DNA of 6,031 nucleotides from JAICLL01 sp035252155 (GTDB lineage: Bacteria; Planctomycetota; Planctomycetia; Pirellulales; JAICIG01), in the NCBI GenBank assembly GCA_035252155.1, contig DATFDL010000486.1:1-6031 (forward strand), written 5' to 3'. Below the pieces are notes generated by a model, which was given only the letters and a program-made list of their open reading frames with translations, was not told the origin of the DNA and searched no databases. The position numbers and the translations under genes are program-made. Numbering within the stretch: position 1 is the first letter of the stretch; each line of letters starts with the position of its first letter. Below, in pieces: positions 1 to 6,031 of the stretch.

Positions 1-17
1 CTTTCGCGGAGCGAAAG
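1..17. repeat. Perfect palindrome CTTTCGC-GGA-GCGAAAG at window edge
   Basis: Two perfect 7-base arms (CTTTCGC and GCGAAAG) flank a 3-base GGA loop. The right arm is followed by GGCGAC, so the stem would grow to about 13 bp if the bases just outside the window read GTCGCC; this cannot be seen here. The element starts 26 bases past the stop of the membrane protein gene 44-862. It could be a 3'-end hairpin for the operon, but no T-run follows it within view on the minus strand. From memory, similar GCGAAAG palindromes are scattered between genes in planctomycete genomes, so an interspersed repeat is the preferred reading. Confidence 0.55.
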
Positions 18-43
18 GCGACCATGGGAAATGCACAACCTCA

Positions 44-862
44 TCACGTCAACTGCCTTACCAGCCGGGCGGCCTCGGCCCGTAGCAAAAGCTCGACTTC
101 CCATCCCTCGGTGCGGATCCGCAGATCGAGATAACTGAGAAACCGCACCACCGTAAAGTAACCGATGGTCAGCCAAATGGCCACCGGCAGCCACACGGTC
201 CACTGGGCCGCGTGGTCTTCCGCGTTGCTCGTCAGCAGTTGGGCCAGCGACCAGAGCGAACGCCAAAAGATCACGATGAGCGCCAGCCCGATCACCGCCG
301 AGGCCAGCCAGCGACTGAATAGCTCGCCGCGGTTTCGGGCGTGCATGTTGCCGCTGCGGGTGAGTGTGCTGGTGCCCTGCTGCGATTTCTTCCGCCAGGG
401 ATTGCGCTCTAACAGAATAATCTCAGTCAGATACGGCCAACCCAGATAGAGCACAGGGATGGTTAGGACGAAGAACGTCAGCAGGCCGCGCGCGATGACC
501 TGAAACAGCACCAATTGCGGCAGCGAGGCAAACAGGTCTTTGGCGATTTTGGCCGGGTTGGGCCGCTCGACAAACAGCGCCTGCCCCAGGTAAAGCGTCA
601 TAGGCGCGGTCGCCAGCGGAATCTCGAAGCATGTCAACCACGCGTTGAACCAAACAAACTGCCAGATGTCTTCCAGGTCGTACACGTCGCTCGTCAGCCA
701 GCCGCCGAATAGCCAATAGTTGAAGAGGGCCACGGGCGCCACTCCGGCGCAAAACGCCGCCGCCAGCGGCCCGGCGTGATCGCGCAGCACGTGCAAGGCC
801 AAGTCGAGCACGTCGGCGAAGCTCCGCTCGCGGATGGCGATGCGCGTCTTATCCAACTGCAC
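44..862 (-). CDS. Five-segment integral membrane protein of the RDD/SpoIIM cluster, function unknown
   Basis: A 272-residue protein with about five hydrophobic segments near residues 31-52, 68-95, 115-146, 184-210 and 222-245. It opens with a short basic stretch (RIAIRERSFADVLDLAL). A polar, basic loop lies at about 151-182. It ends with SYLDLRIRTEGWEVELLLRAEA (243-264, centred on DLRIRTEGWEVEL), a tail that resembles the Y-x-D-x-R-x-R-x-E-G-x-(D/E)-x-E-L motif seen at the C-terminus of polytopic membrane proteins encoded beside DUF4129 proteins. The start is GTG at 860-862, lying 14 bases inside the end of the SpoIIM-like gene. A G-rich stretch (GGGGGCG) just upstream could serve as the ribosome binding site, and there is no nearby in-frame ATG. 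The overlap suggests translational coupling and a shared complex or pathway in the cytoplasmic membrane. No catalytic motif is visible and the biochemical role is unknown. The gene call is secure; the function is not. Confidence 0.85.
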   Translation of the reverse strand: MQLDKTRIAIRERSFADVLDLALHVLRDHAGPLAAAFCAGVAPVALFNYWLFGGWLTSDVYDLEDIWQFVWFNAWLTCFEIPLATAPMTLYLGQALFVERPNPAKIAKDLFASLPQLVLFQVIARGLLTFFVLTIPVLYLGWPYLTEIILLERNPWRKKSQQGTSTLTRSGNMHARNRGELFSRWLASAVIGLALIVIFWRSLWSLAQLLTSNAEDHAAQWTVWLPVAIWLTIGYFTVVRFLSYLDLRIRTEGWEVELLLRAEAARLVRQLT

Positions 863-1883
863 GGTCGCCCCCGTCGTTGGCTTGCTGATTCACGAGCGCG
901 TCTTCATCGTCGGCCCGCGGATAGCCGAGAATCACAAAATAGAAGAGCAGCAGACACGTCGAAAGCCCCGCCACCGACGCCTTGATGCTGTAGGGCAGCG
1001 CCGAGGGAGAAATATAACCCTCGATCAAGGCGGCCAGGCAGAACAACAAGATGCTGGCGCAGACGGCCGGCACCGCTTCACGGGCGGCCGTCTTCAACGA
1101 GGCGGCCCGCGTGCGGCCGCGGGTATCGATGATCGAAAACCCCAGCCGCATGCCCGCCGCCGCCGCCAGCACGATGGCCGTCAACTCGAAAGGCCCGTGA
1201 GCGGTGACGAACTGAAAGAAATTGACCCGTTGGGGCACGGTGGCCATATGACCAAAGACAGCGCCCAGTTGCACCGCGTTGACCATGGTCTCGAACAGGC
1301 CGCCGATACCCAACAGCAGGCCCATGGCGAAGCACTTCAGGCCGATCGACGAATTGTGCTGCACATAAAAGCCGGCCATCAGATTGCGTTCTTGCATGAA
1401 CCCGCTGGCGTCTTCGTGCCGCTCGGCCAGCGGCTTGTCGTACATTTCTTCCATGTGCTGCACCATCTCTTTGCCGACGATCTCGTTGGTAAAATCGCGA
1501 GAGAGATAGGCGCTGACCATCGCGGCCAAAAATGTGCCCCAGAAGAGCACGAAGGCCAGCCGCAGAGCGTTGTCGCGGAAGAGCCGTTGCGGTACGCCGA
1601 ACAGCAGCTCGCGGACCCAGCTTTCGAGCTGAAAGCGGCGGCTCGGATAGAGTTGGTTGTGCGCCCGGCCGACGAGTTGGTGCAAATAATGAACGGTGTT
1701 GGGTGGCAATTGATAGGCGTCGGCCAGGGCCAGATCGGCGCAGACGGCGCGGTAGAGCTTGCCGAAGCGTTCGATGGTCGCGGGGCCGAGGGTTTTCGCG
1801 CGGCGGCTTTCCAGCAGCAGGCACGACCGCTCCAGCTCGCGCCAGTTTTCACGCCGCGATTCGAGCAGGTCGGCAACTTTCAT
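849..1883 (-). CDS. SpoIIM-family (stage II sporulation protein M-like) membrane protein
   Basis: A 344-residue protein. Residues 1-105 form a soluble, helical, Arg-rich region (MKVADLLESRRENW at the start; LYRAVCADLALADAYQLP at 43-60). Hydrophobic segments follow near 106-126, 180-211, 230-251, 268-290 and 301-321, with a polar loop at 127-178. Family-like motifs are the Asn before the second segment (N177), VNAVQLGAVFG (201-211), HGPFEL (229-234) followed by an Ala/Gly-rich helix (AAAAGMRLG), and EGYISPS (288-294), matching the usual H-G-x-x-E-L and E-(G/A)-x-x-(S/T)-P signatures. In Bacillus SpoIIM acts with SpoIID and SpoIIP in peptidoglycan remodelling at engulfment. Homologues in non-spore-formers have no settled role, so a cell-envelope role is inference. 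The start is ATG at 1881-1883, sharing ATGA with the RDD stop. No clear ribosome binding site precedes it, which fits coupled translation. The frame stays open far upstream to 2552, but that part lies over the RDD gene and is Arg-rich noise. The basic C-terminal tail after residue 322 is poorly conserved in character. Confidence 0.9.
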   Translation of the reverse strand: MKVADLLESRRENWRELERSCLLLESRRAKTLGPATIERFGKLYRAVCADLALADAYQLPPNTVHYLHQLVGRAHNQLYPSRRFQLESWVRELLFGVPQRLFRDNALRLAFVLFWGTFLAAMVSAYLSRDFTNEIVGKEMVQHMEEMYDKPLAERHEDASGFMQERNLMAGFYVQHNSSIGLKCFAMGLLLGIGGLFETMVNAVQLGAVFGHMATVPQRVNFFQFVTAHGPFELTAIVLAAAAGMRLGFSIIDTRGRTRAASLKTAAREAVPAVCASILLFCLAALIEGYISPSALPYSIKASVAGLSTCLLLFYFVILGYPRADDEDALVNQQANDGGDRAVG

Positions 1884-2701
1884 GGGGACGTCGCATACGG
1901 CAATTCTTCCACGCGGTCGGCGATGAACGTGCGATAGTATAACGCGCAGAGCAGCAAGTCGTAATTGATTCCGGGCGGCAGACCAAGCTTGATCCGCAGC
2001 GGCTCGCCGACGTGCATGGCGATTTCGATCCGCCGTCGCCAGGGAAACGCCTGCCGCCGCTGCACGTAGGCCGACAACGCCCGGGCCAGGCCGCGGCTGG
2101 CCCGAAAGTTGGCCGGCAGCTCGCCCGAGAGGCGAATCGCCTCCGGCTCGGTGATGCGGGCCACGCCGTAGTGCCGCTGCGGCTCTTCGACAATCACCAT
2201 GGTGCCGGCGGCCAGGTCGCCCAGCCGCTGGCAGCGGTCGGTGATTGAGGCGGCCAACAGCCCCAGCAGAAACGTGGGCACGGGCAAGGGAAATGCGTCG
2301 ATCAACACGATCGTCGGCGCCCAATCGGCCGCTCTGAGAAAATTGCGCAGCACGGCCTGCCAACCGGTGATCGGCTGGCCTTCGTCCGAGACGACGCGGA
2401 TGCGCATCAACCGCTTGCCGGGCGTTTGCCCATTCCAATACGTCTCGAACAGACCGCCATAAAACCATTCGAGCAGAAAATAGCCGACCAATACCACACC
2501 TACACCGAAGCCGAACTGGCCGATCATGGCAAACGCGGCAAGTCCCATCCAAAGCACCATGATGAAGGCGACGCGCAGCGCCAGATCGACCAGATAGGCC
2601 GGCAGCCGTCGAAACGGCCCCGCCACCCGGTACTGGAACGCGATGTTCTCCGGCGTGACGATCTCGATGCGGGTATCGGTGGCGGCCGTGGCGGTGGACA
2701 T
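1880..2701 (-). CDS. RDD family membrane protein with a C-terminal extension
   Basis: A 273-residue protein. The N-terminal part reads as an RDD domain: FRRLPAYLVDLALRV (about 30-44, with the hallmark Arg and Asp39), hydrophobic segments near 37-60, 63-84 and 128-151, then TPGKRLMRIRVV (93-104), RNFLRAADW (119-127) and DRCQRLGDLAAGTMVIV (155-171, with the typical R-L-G-D-x-x-A-G-T end). About 100 further residues (174-273) form a soluble, charged tail that the basic RDD domain (about 130-160 residues) lacks. RDD proteins are integral membrane proteins; some are linked to ion or solute transport, but most have no assigned substrate. The start was set at the ATG at 2699-2701. A TTG three codons earlier (2708-2710) is also open, but neither has a strong ribosome binding site. 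It is first of a three-gene set with ATGA overlap to the SpoIIM-like gene. No convincing promoter is visible in the 50 bases upstream, so read-through from the small gene 2752-3219 is possible. Confidence 0.9.
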   Translation of the reverse strand: MSTATAATDTRIEIVTPENIAFQYRVAGPFRRLPAYLVDLALRVAFIMVLWMGLAAFAMIGQFGFGVGVVLVGYFLLEWFYGGLFETYWNGQTPGKRLMRIRVVSDEGQPITGWQAVLRNFLRAADWAPTIVLIDAFPLPVPTFLLGLLAASITDRCQRLGDLAAGTMVIVEEPQRHYGVARITEPEAIRLSGELPANFRASRGLARALSAYVQRRQAFPWRRRIEIAMHVGEPLRIKLGLPPGINYDLLLCALYYRTFIADRVEELPYATSP

Positions 2702-2751
2702 CGTCGACAACGTCTTAAGGTTGTTCGTTCACCTTCGGAAGATTCCTCGCT

Positions 2752-3219
2752 TTATCGGTCAGCTACAGCACGGATGGTCGCAGACGGGATCGCGGTGTCT
2801 TCTAGCTCTTCCCACTCCAGGCTTTCCTGGAAGCCTTCTACGTCTTTAATGATGTCAGGAAGGATTGCCTGTTGTTCGCGCAAGTCCTTTGCTGATTCTA
2901 TACGATATCCCTCGCTCTCGAACATCGACACGACGGGAACGATGCCTTGTATTGCCGCACGAAGGCGGCGAAGTGCATCTAGGAAATAGGTGATCGTGCA
3001 GATCAGTGTCTGTCTTGCCTTGGCATCTGCAACTCGCTCCTCACCGCGTGCCACCACGCGCTCGCGAACCGCTACGGATCCCCTGCTGGCCGCTACAATG
3101 AGTTGGATGACGTCTTCGAGTTTCCAGATGGCTCGCACGGCTTCGTGCTCCCTCTGCCACTCTTCGACGAGCGACACGGCCGCCCTCGATTGAACATCTA
3201 ACTCTCGTAACGTACACAT
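2752..3219 (-). CDS. Hypothetical helical protein, 155 residues, not recognised
   Basis: I do not recognise this family. The product is soluble, charged and probably almost all helical: predicted helices near residues 12-45 (VSLVEEWQREHEAVRAIWKLEDVIQLIV), 48-100 and 108-145, with a conspicuously acidic patch EWEELED (135-141). There is no signal peptide or clear membrane segment. The start is the ATG at 3217-3219, because GGAG lies 8 bases upstream and a possible -10 box (TACAAT) lies just beyond it. In-frame starts further out (ATG at 3268-3270, TTG at 3277-3279) have only a pyrimidine-rich stretch before them. Base composition is lower than in the neighbours: 2821-2940 is about 50% GC by hand count, and codons such as ATA, TCA and TAT occur within a few residues of each other (around YRIESAKDL, 105-113). 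This hints at acquisition from elsewhere or relaxed codon choice. It ends 50 bases before the RDD gene on the same strand, so co-transcription is possible. A role cannot be inferred. Confidence 0.68.
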   Translation of the reverse strand: MCTLRELDVQSRAAVSLVEEWQREHEAVRAIWKLEDVIQLIVAASRGSVAVRERVVARGEERVADAKARQTLICTITYFLDALRRLRAAIQGIVPVVSMFESEGYRIESAKDLREQQAILPDIIKDVEGFQESLEWEELEDTAIPSATIRAVADR

Positions 3220-3227
3220 GTTCCACA

Positions 3228-3231
3228 CTCC
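3228..3231 (-). promoter_or_regulatory. Ribosome binding site deciding the start of the 155-residue hypothetical protein
   Basis: On the minus strand GGAG (within TACGGAGTGTGGAAC) stands 8 bases before the ATG at 3217-3219. This is ideal spacing, and it is the reason the shorter start was preferred over the in-frame ATG at 3268-3270. Confidence 0.6.
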
Positions 3232-3243
3232 GTAGTTTGCCCT

Positions 3244-3249
3244 ATTGTA
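3244..3249 (-). promoter_or_regulatory. Possible -10 box TACAAT for the hypothetical gene
   Basis: On the minus strand the hexamer TACAAT, followed by AGGGC, lies 24 bases before the chosen ATG, so transcription would begin just ahead of the GGAG ribosome binding site. No good -35 hexamer stands at 16-18 bases (the position holds CTATGC; a TTGTTC lies 24 bases away, too far). The call rests on one hexamer in an AT-richer stretch and is tentative. If right, it places the outer in-frame ATG upstream of the transcript start and supports the 155-residue form. Confidence 0.3.
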
Positions 3250-3434
3250 GATCGGAACGCACCTCAGCATAGTGAACAAAAAGAAGAAGAGGCCAGCAAG
3301 GATTTTACAATATCTTGTGAGATCCTCACCGTCTCTCTGTTATTCTCCGCGCTTTGTTCACGCGCATCGAGGCCGCAACGGCAACACCGAACCAGCCGTC
3401 CCGCCGGCATGTTCCCGCGCTCGAGCCGCCAGTT
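3250..3434. other. Spacer between the HEAT-repeat gene and the hypothetical gene
   Basis: No gene is supported here. The part nearest the hypothetical gene is AT-rich (3301-3360 is about 42% GC by hand count), while 3361-3420, next to the HEAT gene stop, is about 73% GC. It contains a 9-base inverted repeat, GTGAACAAA at 3272-3280 and TTTGTTCAC at 3353-3361, with 72 bases between. No strong rho-independent terminator follows the HEAT gene: the only short stem seen (GCCG/CGGC around 3395-3408) has four pairs and no T-run. The open frame beginning at the GTG of 3272 on the plus strand is Arg/Pro-rich and runs antisense into the HEAT gene, so it is not called. Confidence 0.5.
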
Positions 3435-5825
3435 TTACTCGACCCCGACTTCATGTCGCCGTTTTAGCTCGCCAAGTAAATCCGAAGCGATTGAGCTGTC
3501 GACATGATCGTCGCTCACGCCAACCTCACGGAGATACGCTAGTGCCGCCGGTCGCTCCGCCTCGAAAGCCGCCAAGGCATAGGCGGCATAACTGCGGCGT
3601 GGCACCGCAAGCACGGGGGCGGTAAAGACCATGCGATGCAGGTCGGTGGCCAACGATGCCGCTCGTGGCCCGAGTCGCCACACCGCCTCGGCGGCCTCCT
3701 CAACTTCCGTCGATCGAAATCGTTCAATCTCGCGCCAGACACCGCACAGCTTTTGCAAGGTCTGCGGATGGTCTGGATCGATCTTCGCCAGCGCCATCGC
3801 GGCCGGCAACACAAGCTCTTCCTGCGCCACCGCCGACGGCCGTAGAATCGACGGCAACGCGCTACGTGCGTCGGCGCCGATGCCGCCGAGTGCTCGAATG
3901 ATCCGCACTTTTTTGTAGTCGGGCAGGCCGTCCGCGGAGGCCGAAGCGAGCATCGAGCCCAGTCGATCGACCGCCTCGCGAGCGTCGGGACCGATTTTCC
4001 CAAGTGCGTCGATCGCTTCATCGCGCACCACCGTCGTGCTGCCAATACAACCGCTCACGGAATGAAATTCGCCAAAGTCGCCCAGGCGTTGAACCAGCAG
4101 CGGAACGGCACTCTTGGCATCGGGGCCGATCTGGCCCAACGCGCGCGCCGCCAGCGCTCGTGCGCGCGGATCGGGGTGCCGTAACGCTTCACAAAGCTTT
4201 GGGACCGCTGGAGCCCCGATCCCGCTCAAGGCGTCGGAAACGTCGAAGCAAACCGACCAACCAGCAATTCCCGCGCTCACGGCCCTATCGGCGGCGAGCA
4301 ATCCGGCGAGCCGGTCAACGGCCGGAGCCGCGGAGGGGCCGATTTGGCCGATCAGCCTCATCGCATCGCAGGCGTTGCGGCTGTCGCCATCGATCATTGC
4401 GACAAGCAGCGTTAATATCGCCTTCCTTCGATCTCCGCAACGAATCAAAGCGCCAGCGGCCGTGATACGCTCACGTTCGGTTCCTTCTTGAACCATTTCA
4501 TGAAGTTGGTAGCGGGTGCCCAAATCAATCGCGTCGATTTTGTCAAAGGCCGCGAAGGCTCCGAAGACTACACTTTCATCGTTCGCTTTAAGCAACCGGC
4601 GCAGTTCAGCAATCGCACGCGGCTTTTCCACGTCCATCGCAATGAGTGCCGACGCCGCTGACAAGCGGACCCACTCATCGGCGTCTTCCAGCGCCGCGAT
4701 CAATGCGGGTGCGGCGTCTCGCGCGCGCGGACCCAGCCGCTCCAAGGCGAGCACGGCACGGAGACGTACGCCCGCGTTTGGAGAACCCGCAATCGCCGTG
4801 CTGAGGGCGCCGATCGCGGCTGGACCGATCGCGTCCAGCGACTCGGCAGCCAAGCTGTGGGGGCGATCGTAGTCGTTTCCGGGCAGGCCGACAAGCGCGC
4901 TAGCCGCTGCCGATGCTCGCGGTCCAAGGCGCTTGAAGTATAGGCCGGCACGCCTTTGCTGTTCGGGATCGTCACTCGATAAATAATCAAACAAGATGGC
5001 CGGCAGTTCGACATCCCGGTCGCTGGCGACGCACCATGCGACCGTCGCGGCCGCCGCGACGGGCGGGTCGCTGTCGCTCATTCTTTTTTCCAGGGCCGGC
5101 GCGGCAGGCGCCGCCTCCTGGCCGAGGCGCATCAGTTGCTCGGCCGCGACAAGCCGTACCTCGGGCACGCGATGATCGAGCAGCCGAATCAAGTCCGACA
5201 CGGCGCTTGCCGACGGGCGAGGCAGGCTGCGTAAAACCTCGCGCGCACCGCTTTGAACCACCGCATCGTCCGACGCCAATGAATTAAGCAGCTTTGGCAG
5301 CACCGCGGACGACGTTTCCGGCCCAAACGCCGCGATCACGGCGTCCGCATCCGAATACGAGTGCGATCCGGATTGCGCAGTTTCGGCAGCCAAGCGCATC
5401 ACCGCGGGCATAACGCTGACCGGATCGCCGCCGCACCAGAGAATTGCCTCTGCGGCAGCGAGGCGCACGTCGGCCTCCGCGTCGTTCAATAGCGGCGTGA
5501 TCTTCTGCCAGTCGCCGCCCGAACGCGAAAATTCCCACGCCGCCATGCCCCGGACCAAGGGGCTACGATCTTCAAAGGCGGCCGGGATCGCGGCGCGGGC
5601 CGATGCCATCTCGAGGCTTAGCCGGCCGAGGTCATGCACGGCCGCCAGCCGGACTTGCTGGCTTTCGTCGCGCAGCCGCCGCTGGAGCTTGCGCACCGGA
5701 TCGACGTAATCCCCCAGCCAGAGCGCGAAGAGCGTCACGACTACAAAGAGCATTCGCAGGCTGAATTGCAGCCGTCGTCGCGGGCGATTGGCGACCGCCG
5801 CATGATCGCGAGTGGAGACAGACAT
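3435..5825 (-). CDS. Membrane-anchored HEAT-repeat protein
   Basis: A 796-residue protein. It opens with a basic stretch (RPRRR, 14-18) and a single hydrophobic segment, FSLRMLFVVVTLFALWLG (21-38), the form of N-terminal anchor common in planctomycete proteins. From about residue 43 to 785 it is built of helical pairs of the HEAT / PBS-lyase-like type with the recurrent pattern VR-x-x-A-A-x-A-L-x-x-(I/L)-GP-x-A-x-x-A-x-P-x-L. The clearest copies are at 353-380 (VRLRAVLALERLGPRARDAAPALIAALE, here split by type only), 386-396, 552-582 and 601-622, with GP turns near 301, 334, 365, 496, 567, 612 and 719. I estimate roughly 17-20 repeats. HEAT solenoids bind proteins or act as scaffolds, and no catalytic domain is visible, so it is most likely a binding platform at the membrane. 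Charges on both sides of the anchor make topology uncertain. The start is ATG at 5823-5825 with AAGGA 9 bases upstream. It ends 215 bases before the next gene, so it is probably its own transcription unit. Confidence 0.92.
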   Translation of the reverse strand: MSVSTRDHAAVANRPRRRLQFSLRMLFVVVTLFALWLGDYVDPVRKLQRRLRDESQQVRLAAVHDLGRLSLEMASARAAIPAAFEDRSPLVRGMAAWEFSRSGGDWQKITPLLNDAEADVRLAAAEAILWCGGDPVSVMPAVMRLAAETAQSGSHSYSDADAVIAAFGPETSSAVLPKLLNSLASDDAVVQSGAREVLRSLPRPSASAVSDLIRLLDHRVPEVRLVAAEQLMRLGQEAAPAAPALEKRMSDSDPPVAAAATVAWCVASDRDVELPAILFDYLSSDDPEQQRRAGLYFKRLGPRASAAASALVGLPGNDYDRPHSLAAESLDAIGPAAIGALSTAIAGSPNAGVRLRAVLALERLGPRARDAAPALIAALEDADEWVRLSAASALIAMDVEKPRAIAELRRLLKANDESVVFGAFAAFDKIDAIDLGTRYQLHEMVQEGTERERITAAGALIRCGDRRKAILTLLVAMIDGDSRNACDAMRLIGQIGPSAAPAVDRLAGLLAADRAVSAGIAGWSVCFDVSDALSGIGAPAVPKLCEALRHPDPRARALAARALGQIGPDAKSAVPLLVQRLGDFGEFHSVSGCIGSTTVVRDEAIDALGKIGPDAREAVDRLGSMLASASADGLPDYKKVRIIRALGGIGADARSALPSILRPSAVAQEELVLPAAMALAKIDPDHPQTLQKLCGVWREIERFRSTEVEEAAEAVWRLGPRAASLATDLHRMVFTAPVLAVPRRSYAAYALAAFEAERPAALAYLREVGVSDDHVDSSIASDLLGELKRRHEVGVE

Positions 5826-5834
5826 CGGAGAGGA

Positions 5835-5839
5835 TCCTT
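5835..5839 (-). promoter_or_regulatory. Ribosome binding site of the HEAT-repeat gene
   Basis: On the minus strand AAGGA (in CCAAGGATCC) lies 9 bases ahead of the ATG at 5823-5825. It supports this start over any internal one, and this start also keeps the basic N-terminus and the hydrophobic anchor intact. Confidence 0.6.
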
Positions 5840-5857
5840 GGCGTCGAACGTGCGTTC

Positions 5858-5863
5858 ATTCTA
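5858..5863 (-). promoter_or_regulatory. Possible -10 box TAGAAT for the HEAT-repeat gene
   Basis: On the minus strand TAGAAT (in CGGTAGAATGAACG) lies 32 bases before the HEAT gene ATG, giving a short leader that includes the AAGGA site. No convincing -35 hexamer is found at normal spacing (TACGGG at 17 bases). The rest of 5864-6031 shows no gene or strong signal beyond a 12-base palindrome, CCGCCGCGGCGG at 5971-5982, which is unremarkable in GC-rich DNA. Confidence 0.27.
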
Positions 5864-6031
5864 CCGCGGATCGTCACCGGCCCGTAGACCAATCGCGATG
5901 ATCCAAGGACACCACTGGCGCCACGGCATCCGCCGCGGGCGGTTAGCGTCGATTCGATGCGCGACGCACACCGCCGCGGCGGACGCCGTGCGGATCCGGG
6001 CGTGAATGCGGAAATGTGGAACAGCCGCCCT

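Noticed and set aside
834..1937. Long plus-strand open frame (367 codons) opposite the SpoIIM-like gene
   Set aside because: The translation is His/Gln/Arg-rich low-complexity sequence without family features. It is the antisense shadow expected in GC-rich coding DNA.
1884..2552. In-frame upstream extension of the SpoIIM-like gene to 2552 (567-residue reading)
   Set aside because: It lies wholly over the RDD gene in another frame, is Arg-rich with no domain, and the SpoIIM-like homology begins exactly at the ATG that shares ATGA with the RDD stop.
2702..2710. TTG start three codons upstream for the RDD gene
   Set aside because: There is no better ribosome binding site than for the ATG at 2701, and no extra conserved residues. 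The choice remains slightly uncertain.
3220..3279. Longer N-terminus for the 155-residue hypothetical protein (TTG at 3279 or ATG at 3270)
   Set aside because: Only a pyrimidine-rich stretch precedes these starts, whereas the ATG at 3219 has GGAG at 8 bases and a possible -10 box inside the proposed extension.
3272..3625. Plus-strand frame from GTG (MNKKKKRPAR...) in the spacer
   Set aside because: It has no convincing ribosome binding site, becomes Arg/Pro-rich, and runs antisense deep into the HEAT gene.
3435..5825. Repeated strings within the HEAT gene as DNA tandem repeats or a CRISPR array
   Set aside because: The periodicity is in the protein (helical pairs with GP turns); the DNA copies are diverged and unequal in spacing.
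5971..5982. Palindrome CCGCCGCGGCGG upstream of the HEAT gene
   Set aside because: It is a simple CG-only palindrome of a type frequent in GC-rich DNA, has no loop, and the flanking bases do not pair.

Overview
The window looks like a piece of chromosome from a Planctomycetes bacterium, probably from the Pirellulales lineage or a near relative. This is inferred from three things: the N-terminal signature of the large HEAT-repeat protein (Arg-rich stretch, then FSLRMLFVVVTLFALWLG), a pattern common in planctomycete membrane-anchored proteins; an RDD / SpoIIM-like / polytopic membrane protein gene set in a non-sporulating type of context; and moderately high GC with a GCGAAAG-type palindrome of a kind I recall from such genomes. 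No rRNA or other marker is present to confirm the taxon.

All five supported genes lie on the minus strand, so transcription runs from right to left. Right end: about 200 bases without a gene (5826-6031) carry a ribosome binding site and a possible -10 box for a 796-residue membrane-anchored HEAT-repeat protein (3435-5825). A 215-base AT-richer spacer follows (3220-3434), with a possible -10 box and a clear ribosome binding site for an unrecognised 155-residue helical protein (2752-3219). This small gene and its upstream spacer form a compositional dip between GC-rich neighbours.

Left half: a tight cluster of three membrane-protein genes follows 50 bases further on. They encode an RDD-family protein (1880-2701), a SpoIIM-family protein (849-1883) and a five-segment integral membrane protein (44-862). 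The RDD stop and the SpoIIM start overlap as ATGA, and the third gene starts on a GTG inside the end of the second, so translation of the set is probably coupled. In related bacteria such sets commonly sit beside DUF4129/transglutaminase-like, DUF58 and MoxR ATPase genes. If so here, those partners lie beyond the left edge. The likely theme is an envelope or membrane complex of unproven function.

The extreme left end carries a perfect 7-bp-arm palindrome that looks like one end of an interspersed repeat, just downstream of the last complete gene. I see no RNA genes, CRISPR array, transposase or prophage gene. Most of the window is ordinary. The least explained parts are the small orphan gene with its AT-richer patch and the palindrome.
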